Source: Rhizobium sp. RU33A (GTDB lineage: Bacteria; Pseudomonadota; Alphaproteobacteria; Rhizobiales; Rhizobiaceae). Taken from it: a DNA stretch of 64,000 bases. This document shows, piece by piece, positions 9,539-21,435 of this stretch (its first letter is position 1; every line of letters begins with the position of its first letter). The DNA lies in NCBI RefSeq assembly GCF_900156055.1, contig NZ_FTMQ01000003.1:806001-870000 (forward strand). Reading direction: 5' to 3'. Both the position numbers and the translations under genes were made by a program. Below the pieces are notes generated by a model. It was not told the DNA's origin, searched no databases, and was given only the letters and a program-made list of their open reading frames with translations.

Positions 9539-10420
9539 ATGCAGATGTCCACAGCTCATTTCCGCACTGCGGCGATTTCCTGCGTTCTCTTTCCGTTTCT
9601 GTTCCTGGCGAGTGCCAGAGCCGAGACCATCGCACCATTCAAGGATGAGCTGTTTTCGAGCCAGACGGTGCTGGAAACTGGAGACGGCGGCGATTTTACC
9701 CGCATAGATTATGACGAGATGCGCGACATCAACGGGCGCGATAGCATCCCCGAACGGCGGGTCAAGGATCGCTATGTTTCGCTGAAGGTGCGCCGGGTTC
9801 AGGAAAACCAGACCCTGCAGCTCCCAACCGGGCCGATGGAGGTCGGACGGGTCGGTCGTGATCAGGGCCAGGCCTTCACCGTGATCTTCATTCACGGCAG
9901 GGGCGGGGACAGACGCCTTGGGCTGAACGACATCAGCTTCGGCGGCAATTTCAATCGCCTGAAGAACCTCGCCGCCGAAAACGGCGGCACCTATTACGCG
10001 CCGTCTGTCAGAAGCTTCGACGACAAGGGTGTGGCTGAGGTGTCAGCCCTTGTCGCTCACGCCTCGGCCCAATCCGGCGGCAAGCCCGTGGTGCTCGCCT
10101 GCGCCTCCATGGGCAGCTTCATCTGCTGGGGCATTTCGCGCGATGCTGGGACTGTCGCCAAGCTCTCGGGCATGGCGATCCTCGGCGGTGCGCCGGATCC
10201 GGCCTTGCCGAAGAGCGCTGCGGCCAAGGCCAGGCTGCCGATCTGGTTCACCCATGGCAGCCGTGACAGCGTTTACGGGGCTGAGGATCAGATCAGCATC
10301 TACCGCAAGCTGAAGGCAGCAGGCCAGCCGGCGCGTTTCACGCTGTTCGAAACCGGTTCGCATGGTACGCCGGTGCGGATGTCCAACTGGCGCGCCATCC
10401 TCAATTGGTTGATCCGCTGA
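9539..10420 (+). CDS. Exported alpha/beta hydrolase
   Basis: Periplasmic serine hydrolase of 293 residues. The ATG at 9539 has GAGAGGAAA about 10 bases upstream and opens a clear signal peptide (MQMSTAHFRTAAISC..., likely cut after ASARA). The mature part shows the oxyanion-side HGRGGD, a nucleophile region ACASMGSF where the usual first Gly of G-x-S-x-G is Cys, an acidic-residue region after WFTHGSRDSVYG, and GSHGTP supplying the probable catalytic His near the end. The substrate is unknown. It is divergent from parE with 217 bases between, which must hold both promoters; I see no distinctive operator there. Confidence 0.8.
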   Translation: MQMSTAHFRTAAISCVLFPFLFLASARAETIAPFKDELFSSQTVLETGDGGDFTRIDYDEMRDINGRDSIPERRVKDRYVSLKVRRVQENQTLQLPTGPMEVGRVGRDQGQAFTVIFIHGRGGDRRLGLNDISFGGNFNRLKNLAAENGGTYYAPSVRSFDDKGVAEVSALVAHASAQSGGKPVVLACASMGSFICWGISRDAGTVAKLSGMAILGGAPDPALPKSAAAKARLPIWFTHGSRDSVYGAEDQISIYRKLKAAGQPARFTLFETGSHGTPVRMSNWRAILNWLIR

Positions 10421-10597
10421 CGTAGACCCTCGCCGCATCCGACGTTATGTGCGGCTGCCAAACCGCGTGGCTCGATTGAGTGATGATCCCTTGCATCTTC
10501 ACCATAAGCTTCGATAGTGCGCCAATTTGGTACCGTAATCTTTCCTTCCGGGCCCAGATTTGCTACTTCGCAGGAGCGAAATAGGGGTAGAGACGAT

Positions 10598-11368
10598 ATG
10601 ACACCGGATGTTCGCCCGCTTGTTGCGGGCAATTGGAAGATGAACGGCACGCGGGCCTCGCTCGATCAGATCAAGGCGATCGCCGAGGGTGTCCAGGGAC
10701 CGCTGTCCGACAAGGTCGAAACCCTGATCTGCCCGCCGGCAACGCTGCTTTATGTCGCGACCGCGCTTTGCACCGACAGCCCCCTCCAGATCGGCGCTCA
10801 GGATTGCCATCAGAATGCGTCGGGCGCCCATACGGGCGATCTCTCGGCCGAGATGATCGCCGACTGCTTCGGCACGCATGTCATTGTCGGCCACTCCGAG
10901 CGCCGCACCGACCACGCCGAAACCGATCATCTTGTGCGCGCCAAGGCTGAAGCTGCCTATGCGGCGGACCTGACAGCCGTGATCTGCATTGGCGAGACGG
11001 CAGACGAGCGCAAGTCCGGTCAGACACTCGACATCCTCAAGCGTCAGCTTGCCGGCTCCGTCCCGGATGGCGCGGCGGCCGAGCGGACCGTCATCGCGTA
11101 TGAGCCCGTTTGGGCGATCGGGACCGGCCTGACGCCGACCGTTGCGGACGTTGCAGAAGCGCATGCTTTCCTGCGTGCCGAACTGGTCAAGCGCTTCGGC
11201 GACGTGGGCAAGAAGATGCGCATCCTCTATGGCGGCTCGGTCAAGCCTTCGAATGCGAAGGAACTGATGGCGGTCGAAAATGTCGATGGTGCCCTGATCG
11301 GTGGTGCGAGCTTGAAGGCAGCCGATTTCCTCGCCATATATCAGGTCTATGAGGAACTCACCGCCTGA
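10598..11368 (+). CDS. tpiA: Triosephosphate isomerase
   Basis: Interconverts dihydroxyacetone phosphate and glyceraldehyde 3-phosphate in glycolysis and gluconeogenesis. The protein has 256 residues, the usual length. Active-site residues are all visible: Asn12 and Lys14 in AGNWKMNG, His99 in VGHSERR, Glu169 in [11 protein letters not shown], and the phosphate-binding [10 protein letters not shown] and GALIGGASL near the end. The frame is open from 10517, but the ATG at 10598 matches the family start and follows a GGGGTAGAG purine tract. The gene is followed by secG, the same order as in many alphaproteobacteria. Confidence 0.97.
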   Translation: MTPDVRPLVAGNWKMNGTRASLDQIKAIAEGVQGPLSDKVETLICPPATLLYVATALCTDSPLQIGAQDCHQNASGAHTGDLSAEMIADCFGTHVIVGHSERRTDHAETDHLVRAKAEAAYAADLTAVICIGETADERKSGQTLDILKRQLAGSVPDGAAAERTVIAYEPVWAIGTGLTPTVADVAEAHAFLRAELVKRFGDVGKKMRILYGGSVKPSNAKELMAVENVDGALIGGASLKAADFLAIYQVYEELTA

Positions 11369-11402
11369 GGGGCAAAGCCCCGAAATGCGGAAGAGGGGCT
11401 TT
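11369..11402 (+). terminator. Two mutually exclusive hairpins after tpiA
   Basis: GGGGC-AAA-GCCCC (11369-11381) competes with a second pairing, AAAGCCCC (11374-11381) with GGGGCTTT (11395-11402). There is no strong T run. It may be a weak terminator or partial attenuator between tpiA and secG. Confidence 0.4.
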
Positions 11403-11476
11403 CAATGCCCGTTCCTCTCATGTAAAGAGCCGCCAACCTCATTGATTTTGCCCTTATCGGGCAGGATGGACATTCC

Positions 11477-13628
<2,152 letters not shown>

Positions 13629-13654
13629 CATTCGCCTTCGATATCGTTTAGGAG

Positions 13655-13676
13655 ACCCGGCCCAGTGCCGGGTTTT
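13655..13676 (+). terminator. Intrinsic terminator after pyrG
   Basis: Arms ACCCGGC (13655-13661) and GCCGGGT (13667-13673) have a 5-nt loop and are followed by TTTTCTC. The terminator lies 27 bases after the pyrG stop and upstream of the next small gene. Confidence 0.75.
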
Positions 13677-13733
13677 CTCGTTCAAGGCCTGCGCAAGGAA
13701 CAACGTCTACTTCAGGTGGAAAAGGAGTTCGCC

Positions 13734-14174
13734 ATGCGCATTTCAGACACAGGCCTTTATGTGCCGACCTATGCCAGTCGTAGCAAGCCTGCTCAGGAAC
13801 AGCTTCCGACCACAACGGCCGGGTCCCAAACAACTGCACAACGCATGTTGGAACGCGATCAGTCCGCCCCAGGTCTTGCCTCGAACCTCTGGCAATTGCA
13901 GACGGGTGTGTATTCCACCAAGGACGCAGCAGAGGCTGCCCTGAAGCGAAGTGATCTGCGTGCCGAATTCCTGGAAGAAAGCGCCAAGACGCCGACCGAA
14001 CGCATCCGCGACCTCTATTTGGAGGAGCATGGCCTGACGGAAGAGACGCTTGCAGAGATGCCGGAAGAGGATCGCAACGCGGTCGAAGAAGAAATCGCGG
14101 CCTTGATCAAGCGCCAGCATGGCCTTGAGGAAAGCACGGCGAAGGAAGGCTCGACAACAGCCAATGTCGTTTGA
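13734..14174 (+). CDS. Hypothetical acidic protein
   Basis: Protein of 146 residues with no recognised domain. The ATG at 13734 follows AAAGGAG with good spacing, which decides the start over the longer frame from 13665. The N-terminal third is polar and probably disordered (TYASRSKPAQEQLPTTTAGSQTTAQ). The rest is predicted helical and acidic (RIRDLYLEEHGLTEETLAEMPEEDRNAVEEEIAALIKRQ). It has no signal peptide or membrane span and its function is unknown. It is convergent with moeA, ends 13 bases apart. Confidence 0.75.
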   Translation: MRISDTGLYVPTYASRSKPAQEQLPTTTAGSQTTAQRMLERDQSAPGLASNLWQLQTGVYSTKDAAEAALKRSDLRAEFLEESAKTPTERIRDLYLEEHGLTEETLAEMPEEDRNAVEEEIAALIKRQHGLEESTAKEGSTTANVV

Positions 14175-14187
14175 ACCCTGGGCTCAC

Positions 14188-15402
14188 TCAGAGGCGTAGA
14201 AGCATCACCGGCACGATCTCTCCAGCCTCGGCCGCTGGCGCATGGGGCGGACGCACGATCAGGCAATCGGATTGCGAGAAGATCCGCATCATCGACGAAT
14301 CCTGCTTGCCGAAGCTCTCGACCGAGGGGATCCCGTCGTCCTGCTCCGTCAACTTGGCACGTACGTAATCCTGCCGCTTGTCATTGGCGGGCAGGGCGGT
14401 CTGCAACCGAGCAGGCGCCATGCGTCGGCGAGGCTTCCGGTGACCAAGCTGGGAGAGCAGGGGCTCGAGGAAGAGAAGACCGCAGACGAGACTGGATACC
14501 GGGTTCCCCGGAAGTCCGAGCACGTGCATGTGATCAAGACGGCCGACCATCAGCGGTTTGCCGGGGCGCATGGCAATCCGCCAGAAGTCGAGTTCCATGC
14601 CGGCAGAAACCAGCGTCGACTGGACCAGGTCATGGTCGCCGACGGATGCGCCTCCGAGCGTGACGAGCACGTCGACGCCGAGTGCGCGTGCCTGCTCCAC
14701 AGCTTGTCGCAACAGATCACGATCATCGGGCACGATGCCAAGGTCAATCACCTCTGCGCCATTGTCGCGCGCCAGTGCCGCGATCCCGAATGTATTCGAG
14801 CCTATGATCTGGCTGGGGCCAGGCTCGCCTCCGGGAGGCACCAGTTCATCACCGGTGGCGAGGATCGCGATCCTGGGGCGGCGATAAACGGGAAGTGCCG
14901 CATGGTTCATCGCAGCCGCCAGCGTGAGGTGGCTGAAGTCCATGGAAAGGCCTGCGGTCAGAGCGATATCGCCTTCGGCGAAATCCTGCCCGCGCGGGCG
15001 AATGTGTCGTCCGGCCGTCACGGCAAATGTCGTCCGGATACTGTTGTCCCCGAGCGATCCGGCATCCTCCTGCAGGAGGATGCTGTCGGCTCCATCAGGA
15101 ACGGGCGCCCCGGTGAAGATCCGCACAGCCTCGCCGGATCCGACTTTCCCGGCAAAACCATGGCCGGCCGCGGATTCGCCGATTACCGTGAGTAGACTGC
15201 CAACCTCCGCCGCATCTACGACACGCAGAGCATAGCCATCCATGGCAGAGGCGTTGAAAGGCGGCTGGGTGAGGCGGGCGACCAGATCGGTGGCGAGGAT
15301 GCGCCCGTTGGCCTCGTGAAGTGAAACCTCTTCGACATCAGTGACCGGATGGGCCGCGGCAAGCAGCCTTGCAAGGGCTTCCTCGACCGGCAGCAGTGAC
15401 AT
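14188..15402 (-). CDS. moeA: Molybdopterin molybdotransferase MoeA
   Basis: Inserts molybdate into adenylylated molybdopterin to complete molybdenum cofactor. The protein has 404 residues. Landmarks are the N-terminal NASAMDGYALR, the FTGAPVPDGADSILLQED block, the MoCF-binding-type domain with IIGSNTFGIAAL and LVTLGGASVGDHDLV, and GLPGNPVSSLVCGLLFLEPLL. The ATG at 15402 overlaps the moaC stop by one base (TGATG), so it is translationally coupled in a ppiD-trpD-trpC-moaC-moeA unit. The longer frame to 15663 is a moaC shadow. Confidence 0.95.
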   Translation of the reverse strand: MSLLPVEEALARLLAAAHPVTDVEEVSLHEANGRILATDLVARLTQPPFNASAMDGYALRVVDAAEVGSLLTVIGESAAGHGFAGKVGSGEAVRIFTGAPVPDGADSILLQEDAGSLGDNSIRTTFAVTAGRHIRPRGQDFAEGDIALTAGLSMDFSHLTLAAAMNHAALPVYRRPRIAILATGDELVPPGGEPGPSQIIGSNTFGIAALARDNGAEVIDLGIVPDDRDLLRQAVEQARALGVDVLVTLGGASVGDHDLVQSTLVSAGMELDFWRIAMRPGKPLMVGRLDHMHVLGLPGNPVSSLVCGLLFLEPLLSQLGHRKPRRRMAPARLQTALPANDKRQDYVRAKLTEQDDGIPSVESFGKQDSSMMRIFSQSDCLIVRPPHAPAAEAGEIVPVMLLRL

Positions 15403-15899
15403 CAGCCACGCTCCGGGTGGCGGAAATCGCCTGATTTGCCGCCGCTCTTCTCCATCACGCGGATCCCACCGATCTCCATGGTCTTGTCCACGGCCTTGGC
15501 CATGTCGTAGATCGTCAGGCAGGTCACGGATACAGCCGTCAGCGCCTCCATCTCGACGCCGGTCTTGCCGGTCAGCTTGACGGTCGCCGCGATGCGCAGG
15601 CCCGGCAGATCCGAGTCCTCCTCGATATCGACAGTCACCTTGGACAGCATCAGCGGGTGACACAGCGGAATGAGATTGCTCGTCTGTTTGGCCGCCATGA
15701 TGCCGGCAATACGGGCGGTGCCGATCACATCGCCCTTCTTGGCGTTGCCCTCGCGTATCGTTAAAAGCGTCTCCGGCTTCATCTTCACGAAGCCTTCGGC
15801 GACCGCGATGCGAACCGTGTCGTCTTTGGCCGAGACATCCACCATATGCGCCTCGCCGGAAGCGCCGATATGGGTGAGACCACCGGCGTCGGTTGTCAT
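15402..15899 (-). CDS. moaC: Cyclic pyranopterin monophosphate synthase MoaC
   Basis: Second step of molybdopterin biosynthesis: converts the MoaA product to cyclic pyranopterin monophosphate. The protein has 165 residues, the normal length. Conserved features are [34 protein letters not shown] and [29 protein letters not shown]. The ATG at 15899 overlaps the trpC stop (ATGA), indicating coupled translation with trpC. Confidence 0.96.
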   Translation of the reverse strand: MTTDAGGLTHIGASGEAHMVDVSAKDDTVRIAVAEGFVKMKPETLLTIREGNAKKGDVIGTARIAGIMAAKQTSNLIPLCHPLMLSKVTVDIEEDSDLPGLRIAATVKLTGKTGVEMEALTAVSVTCLTIYDMAKAVDKTMEIGGIRVMEKSGGKSGDFRHPERG

Positions 15900-16711
15900 T
15901 CTGCGGCCAGCGCGCCGGTCTTGCCGGTCAAAAGCATGCGTGTTGCCTCGGCAACGTCGTCCTTGCGCATCAGGCTCTCGCCGACGAGGAAGGTTGAGAT
16001 GCCGGATTTCTCCAGCCGCTGACAATCTTCATAGGTGAAGATGCCGCTCTCGCCGACCAGGAGCCGATCGGGCGGCACCATGGCAGCGAGGTCTTCGCTG
16101 ACGGTGAGGCTGACGTCGAAGGTCCGCAGATTGCGGTTGTTGATGCCGACGAGAGGCGACTTGAGTTTCAGCGCCCGTTCCATTTCCTCGGCATCGTGGA
16201 CTTCAATTAGAACATCCATGCCGAGGTCGAAGGCCACGCTTTCCAGTTCCGCGGCCTCTGTATCAGACAGCGAGGCCATGATCAGCAGGATGCAGTCGCC
16301 ACCCCAGGCGCGGGCCTCGTAGACCTGGTAGGCGTCGAACATGAAATCCTTGCGCAAGGCCGGCAGCGAACAGGCCTTGCGGGCAGCCGTCAGGTATTCG
16401 GGTGCCCCTTGAAAACTCGGCATATCCGTCAGCACCGAAAGGCAGGCGGCTCCACCGGCCTCATAGGCGGCCGCCAATGCAGGCGGATCGAAATCGGGGC
16501 GGATGAGACCCTTGGAGGGGCTCGCCTTCTTAACCTCGGCGATGAGGCCGAACCGGCCTTCGTCCCGGGCGCGCAGTAGCGACCGGTAAAAGCCGCGCGG
16601 CGCGTCTTGGCTCGCGATACGGTCCTTGAGTTCCGACAGCGAAACGGCAGCCTTCGCGGCCGCGATTTCTTCCCGCTTGTAGGTTTCGATGCGCTTGAGG
16701 ATATCGGTCAT
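15896..16711 (-). CDS. trpC: Indole-3-glycerol phosphate synthase
   Basis: Closes the indole ring in tryptophan synthesis. The protein has 271 residues, a single-function TIM barrel not fused to TrpF. Landmarks are [78 protein letters not shown] and [12 protein letters not shown]. The ATG at 16711 gives the family start ([16 protein letters not shown]). It lies 16 bases after trpD. Confidence 0.97.
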   Translation of the reverse strand: MTDILKRIETYKREEIAAAKAAVSLSELKDRIASQDAPRGFYRSLLRARDEGRFGLIAEVKKASPSKGLIRPDFDPPALAAAYEAGGAACLSVLTDMPSFQGAPEYLTAARKACSLPALRKDFMFDAYQVYEARAWGGDCILLIMASLSDTEAAELESVAFDLGMDVLIEVHDAEEMERALKLKSPLVGINNRNLRTFDVSLTVSEDLAAMVPPDRLLVGESGIFTYEDCQRLEKSGISTFLVGESLMRKDDVAEATRMLLTGKTGALAAE

Positions 16712-16727
16712 GATCGGAAGTTTACCC

Positions 16728-17744
16728 TCAAGCGGCAGAGTTGGAAATGGCGATAAGTGTATCGAGCGCCCGTGCCGCACTGCCGGTGTCAAGCGACTGG
16801 CTGGCGAGATGCATGCCCTCGGTCACGTCCCTGGCCTTGCCCGCAACGATCAGCGAGGCAGCGGCGTTGCAGAGTGCCACGTCGCGATAGGCGGTCTTGG
16901 CACCACCCAGCACGTCGCGCAGCGCGGCTGCGTTGACGGTGCCATCGCCGCCCCTGATCGCATCCAGAGAAACGGTCTCCACCCCAAAATCAGCCGGTGT
17001 CAGCTCGAAGGTCCGGATTTCGCCGTCTTTCAGCTCGGCCACCTGGCTTGGTCCGGTGGTGGTAATTTCGTCGAGCCCACTGCCATGCACGACCCAGGCG
17101 CTGGTGAGGCCGAGATCGCGCAAGGCTTCCGCCCCGGGAACGAGCCATTCCGGTGAGTAGACGCCGAAGAGCTGCTTCTTGACCCGGGCAGGGCTCGAAA
17201 GCGGCCCGACGATGTTGAAGATGGTCCGTGCCCCGAGTTCGACGCGGGCAGGGCCCACATGCCGCATGGCCGGATGATGCAGCTGCGCAAACATGAAGCC
17301 GATCCCTGCTTCGCGAATGCAGCGGGAGATCATGTCCGGCTCGATATCAAGCTTGACGCCAAGCTGCGACAGCGCATCGGCCGTGCCCGACTTCGAGCTC
17401 AGTGCCCGATTGCCATGCTTCGCAACAGGGACACCGGCGCCTGCAACGATCAGGGCGGCAAGCGTCGAGATGTTGTAGGTGTTGGTGCCGTCACCGCCTG
17501 TTCCGACGATGTCAATGGCATCTTCGGGAGCATCCACCGGCACCATCTTCTGGCGCATGATCGAAACGGCACCGGCGATTTCGTCGACGGTCTCGCCTCG
17601 GACCCTGAGACCCATCAAGAAGCCGCCGACCTGCGCCATGCTGGCTTCGCCCGACATCAGGATTTCGAACGCGTCGCTCGCTTCCTGCCGCGTCAGCGGC
17701 TGGCGCGTAGCGATTTTGGCGATGAAGGGCTTCAACCCGGACAT
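16728..17744 (-). CDS. trpD: Anthranilate phosphoribosyltransferase
   Basis: Transfers phosphoribosyl from PRPP to anthranilate in tryptophan synthesis. The protein has 338 residues. Motifs are the substrate-binding [43 protein letters not shown] (abbreviated from GTGGD to KHGNRA), [18 protein letters not shown] and [14 protein letters not shown]. The ATG at 17744 follows GAGGGGGAG at good spacing; the TTG at 17750 is less likely. It lies 25 bases after ppiD and opens the trpD-trpC-moaC-moeA run. Confidence 0.96.
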   Translation of the reverse strand: MSGLKPFIAKIATRQPLTRQEASDAFEILMSGEASMAQVGGFLMGLRVRGETVDEIAGAVSIMRQKMVPVDAPEDAIDIVGTGGDGTNTYNISTLAALIVAGAGVPVAKHGNRALSSKSGTADALSQLGVKLDIEPDMISRCIREAGIGFMFAQLHHPAMRHVGPARVELGARTIFNIVGPLSSPARVKKQLFGVYSPEWLVPGAEALRDLGLTSAWVVHGSGLDEITTTGPSQVAELKDGEIRTFELTPADFGVETVSLDAIRGGDGTVNAAALRDVLGGAKTAYRDVALCNAAASLIVAGKARDVTEGMHLASQSLDTGSAARALDTLIAISNSAA

Positions 17745-17769
17745 TCTCAACTCCCCCTCTGGCCGACGG

Positions 17770-19659
17770 TTATCGGACGATGGCCTGCTGGGCCAGCGCC
17801 TGATTGATCGTCACGCCATATTCCGACTGCAACTGACCGACCATCTGGTCGAGGATGTCGTCGCCTGCGGAGTTCGCGACCTGAGCGATCTGCTCGTCCT
17901 CATTGAGCGGCACGCCGCTGGTCGGCTGGTCGCGGACGGCCGTGACCGTCATCAGGATCTGGGTCGACGGATCGCCGCCGGAAGCAGTCGCGACCGTGCC
18001 CTGCGGGCCAGAGAAGGCGGCGGTGATTGCGGTTGCGCCGAGAACGGCGTCTTCGGTGCGGCGGGTGATGCCGGCCTTGCTTTCGACCGCAAGACCGAGC
18101 TCGGTCGCGACATCCTCCAGATTGCCGCCGTCCGCGACCCGCTGGCGCAGGCCCTCTGCTTTCGCGCCGAGCGCAATGCGCTGCTGTTCTGCGGTCCAGT
18201 CGGCGATGGCCCTTTCACGCACTTCGGCAAGTTCGCGGTCGCGCTCGGCCTTGATGTCGGTGACATCGAACCAGATGAAGCCGTTATTGCCCAGGGTAAC
18301 CGGCAAAGCTTCGACACCGATTTCGGTCCGGAACACGTCTCTCAGCAGCTTGTCGCGTTCAGGTATGCCAGCGACTTCGGTCTCGCGATTGTCGAGGCCA
18401 CGGCGGTCGATATCAGTGACAGTCACCGTCTGAAGCTGCAACTGGTCGGCTGCTTCCTTGAGCGTCGAGCCACCGGCCCGCAGATCCTCGAACTGGTCGT
18501 GGACAGCGGTGAGGTCGGCAATCGCGGCCTGTTCGGCCAAAGCTACGCGGATCTCTTCCTTGACCTCGTCGAGGCTCTGGGTGCGGCCTTCCTTGATGTT
18601 GGTGACACGCAGGATGACCGGGCCGAACGCACCGTCGACGACATCTGTCGTGCCGCCCTCGGCCGTGACGGCGAAGGCTGCCTCGGCAAGGGCCGGATCG
18701 GGCAAACGGTCGCGGGTGAAATCGCCGAGCAGCACATCGCCAGCGGTCTTGCCCTGGTCTGTGACGAGCTGGTCGAAGCTCGTACCCTTCTGCAGCTCTT
18801 CACGCGCGGCTTCCGCCATCTCACGGTTCTCGAAACTCAACTGCTCAATCGTGCGTGTTCCGGCGATCTCGTAGGAAGCCTTCCGGCGCTCGTAATCTTC
18901 GCGGATCTGTTCGTCGGTGATGGAGGCCGTGTCGGCAATGTCGGAGGGTTCCAGCTTCACATAGTTGAAGCTGCGGTATTCCGGTGCGCGGTAACCGGAC
19001 TTCGTCGTCTCGAACCAGGCCGCCAGGGTCGCATCATCGGGTGCCTTGATGAGCTCGATGTTGGCGTTGGTCAGCAGGATGTAATTGATGTCGCGGTTTT
19101 CGTAGCGATAGGCCTTGATCGCGTCGATCAGGACCTTCGGCGCAACGAAGCCGTCAGCTGTCGCGTCGACGATCTGGCTGCGGATGGCGACCTTTGAACG
19201 CTCGTCGATATAGTCGTCTTCGCGAAGCCCTGCATTGCGCAGGCGCGAGGAGAAGAGCGCACGATCGAAATTCCCGCCGGAATTCTTGAAAGCTGGATCA
19301 TCCGCAATCAGCTGTGCCAGACGATCCTGGGATAGCCCGAGGTTCATGTCAGTGGCCAACTGGTCCAGAGCAGCGCCTGCGGCGAGCTGTGAAAAGACCT
19401 GGGATTCAATCCCGAAGGCGCGCGCCTGTTCGGTCGTAAGCTGCATCCCGAACCGGTTGCTCATGTCCGTCACCTGCCGCTGGTAGGCGAAGGCGAAGTC
19501 GGCAGACGACACACTCTGGTCACCCACGGCGACGACGGTGTCAGACGTATTGCTGAACAGCGAGGCCGAAACACCCCAGACGCCGAAGGAGAGGACGAGC
19601 AGGAGAAGCAAGATCTTGGCAAACAGGGTTTGGGAAGCTTTTCTCAAGAAGACGAGCAT
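17770..19659 (-). CDS. ppiD: SurA/PpiD-type peptidyl-prolyl isomerase, membrane anchored
   Basis: Predicted inner-membrane anchored periplasmic folding factor of 629 residues. One N-terminal span (about 14-33, [15 protein letters not shown]) is followed by a SurA-N-like helical segment and a parvulin-like PPIase region around residues 250-370 (EEQ-type chain with [31 protein letters not shown], then [14 protein letters not shown]). A second rotamase-like half follows. It lies upstream of trpD in the same orientation with 25 bases between, an arrangement I recall from other rhizobia. Substrates are presumably outer-membrane proteins. Confidence 0.9.
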   Translation of the reverse strand: MLVFLRKASQTLFAKILLLLLVLSFGVWGVSASLFSNTSDTVVAVGDQSVSSADFAFAYQRQVTDMSNRFGMQLTTEQARAFGIESQVFSQLAAGAALDQLATDMNLGLSQDRLAQLIADDPAFKNSGGNFDRALFSSRLRNAGLREDDYIDERSKVAIRSQIVDATADGFVAPKVLIDAIKAYRYENRDINYILLTNANIELIKAPDDATLAAWFETTKSGYRAPEYRSFNYVKLEPSDIADTASITDEQIREDYERRKASYEIAGTRTIEQLSFENREMAEAAREELQKGTSFDQLVTDQGKTAGDVLLGDFTRDRLPDPALAEAAFAVTAEGGTTDVVDGAFGPVILRVTNIKEGRTQSLDEVKEEIRVALAEQAAIADLTAVHDQFEDLRAGGSTLKEAADQLQLQTVTVTDIDRRGLDNRETEVAGIPERDKLLRDVFRTEIGVEALPVTLGNNGFIWFDVTDIKAERDRELAEVRERAIADWTAEQQRIALGAKAEGLRQRVADGGNLEDVATELGLAVESKAGITRRTEDAVLGATAITAAFSGPQGTVATASGGDPSTQILMTVTAVRDQPTSGVPLNEDEQIAQVANSAGDDILDQMVGQLQSEYGVTINQALAQQAIVR

Positions 19660-19830
19660 CGGGACGCATAAACCTCATTGTAAATCTTCGTCCGGGACGA
19701 AGCAGGTTGACTTCCTTAGAACAAAGCTCCGGGGAATTGAAGGCATCCGACGGCGAAATGCGCGGCCATCACGGGGAGTTTGATCGCCGCTAGCGATACT
19801 GGGCGCATTCAGCCCTCGTCAAAACGAAAA

Positions 19831-19854
19831 GAAGGCCGGACAAAGCCGGCCTTC
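19831..19854 (-). terminator. Intrinsic terminator of gltA
   Basis: GAAGGCCGG (19831-19839) and CCGGCCTTC (19846-19854) form a perfect 9-bp stem with a 6-nt loop. Read on the minus strand it is followed by TTTTCGTTTT, so it terminates transcription coming from gltA, whose stop lies 27 bases before it. Confidence 0.85.
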
Positions 19855-19880
19855 TCGACACTACAAGATGGAAGAATGCC

Positions 19881-21170
19881 TCAGCGCTCGGAAAGTGCCT
19901 TGTAATCGCGCTTCGGTTCACCGGTATACAGCTGACGCGGACGGCCGATGCGCTGCTGCGGATCCTCGATCATCTCGTTCCACTGCGCGATCCAGCCGAC
20001 GGTGCGGGCGAGCGCGAAGAGAACGGTGAACATCGTCGTCGGGAAGCCGAGCGCACGCAGTGTGATGCCCGAATAGAAGTCGACGTTCGGGTAGAGCTTC
20101 TTGTCAATGAAGTAAGGGTCGCTGAGCGCGATCTTCTCGAGCTCGAGTGCCACCTTCATCAGCGGATCATCGGCATGGCCGGTGGCTTCAAGGACCTCGT
20201 ACATGGTCTTCTGCATGATCTTGGCGCGCGGGTCGTAGTTCTTGTAGACCCGGTGGCCGAAGCCCATCAGACGGAACGGATCGTTCTTGTCCTTAGCCTT
20301 GGCGATATACTCTGGAATGCGGTCAACCGAGCCGATTTCCTGCAGCATGTTGAGGGCAGCCTCATTGGCGCCACCATGGGCAGGGCCCCAAAGGCACGCG
20401 ATGCCGGCCGCAATGCAGGCGAACGGATTGGCGCCCGACGAGCCGGCAAGACGCACGGTCGAGGTCGAGGCGTTCTGCTCGTGATCGGCATGCAGGATGA
20501 AGATGCGATCCATGGCGCGCGCCAGAACCGGGTTCACCTGATACTCTTCACAAGGCACAGCAAAGCACATGCGCAGGAAGTTCGCCGCGTAGTCGAGATC
20601 GTTCTTCGGGTAAACGAAGGGCTGGCCGACGTGATACTTGTAGGCCATGGCAGCGATCGTCGGCATTTTGGCGATCATGCGCAGCGAAGCGACCATGCGC
20701 TGATGCGGATCGGTGATGTCGGTCGAGTCGTGATAGAAGGCGGAGAGCGCGCCGACCGTGCCGACCATGACGGCCATCGGGTGGGCGTCACGCCGATAGC
20801 CGGAGAAGAACTTGCTCATCTGCTCATGCACCATGGTGTGGTGCGTGACGCGATAGTCGAAGTCCTTCTTCTGAGCTGCCGTCGGCAATTCGCCGTAGAG
20901 AAGCAGGTAGCAGACTTCCAGGAAGTCGCCCTTTTCAGCAAGCTGTTCGATCGGGTAGCCGCGATGCAGCAGCGTGCCTTCGTCGCCGTCGATATAGGTT
21001 ATCTTGGATTCGCAGGATGCCGTGGACGTAAAGCCCGGATCGTAGGTGAACGTACCCGTGTGCTTGTAAAGGGCGCCGATGTCGATGACATCTGGGCCGA
21101 TCGTGCCGGCCTTGACGCTCAGGTCGACCGTCTTGTCACCGAGTTTCAAAGAAGCGCTTTTGTCCGTCAT
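19881..21170 (-). CDS. gltA: Citrate synthase
   Basis: Condenses acetyl-CoA with oxaloacetate, the entry step of the TCA cycle. The protein has 429 residues, the length of the hexameric, NADH-sensitive Gram-negative type. Motifs are [23 protein letters not shown], the catalytic His region [47 protein letters not shown] (in pieces), [14 protein letters not shown] and DFYSGI with the catalytic Asp. The ATG at 21170 follows GAGGATC. The frame is open to 21305, but that part is unlike the family. Confidence 0.98.
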   Translation of the reverse strand: MTDKSASLKLGDKTVDLSVKAGTIGPDVIDIGALYKHTGTFTYDPGFTSTASCESKITYIDGDEGTLLHRGYPIEQLAEKGDFLEVCYLLLYGELPTAAQKKDFDYRVTHHTMVHEQMSKFFSGYRRDAHPMAVMVGTVGALSAFYHDSTDITDPHQRMVASLRMIAKMPTIAAMAYKYHVGQPFVYPKNDLDYAANFLRMCFAVPCEEYQVNPVLARAMDRIFILHADHEQNASTSTVRLAGSSGANPFACIAAGIACLWGPAHGGANEAALNMLQEIGSVDRIPEYIAKAKDKNDPFRLMGFGHRVYKNYDPRAKIMQKTMYEVLEATGHADDPLMKVALELEKIALSDPYFIDKKLYPNVDFYSGITLRALGFPTTMFTVLFALARTVGWIAQWNEMIEDPQQRIGRPRQLYTGEPKRDYKALSER

Positions 21171-21435
21171 GCTGATCCTCCGGAATTGGCGGGAAGGCGT
21201 CTTGAAAAAGCCGCCATCGGTTAAGCGTGTGATGTAGCTATATGATACCGAAGTTAATGCCAAGCTATCCAAAGGGCAAATTGTGCGTCGCGAAAACAGC
21301 AACAATCGAACCGAACGGTTCTAATCGTTTGAAGCCCGGATAGGCGGCAAAAACCTGATTCGTTGCACGCATTGATTGCTGACGGTTTTCGCTTATTCTG
21401 TCTGCAGATGGGGTAGATCCGGCCGGGTGTGGCTG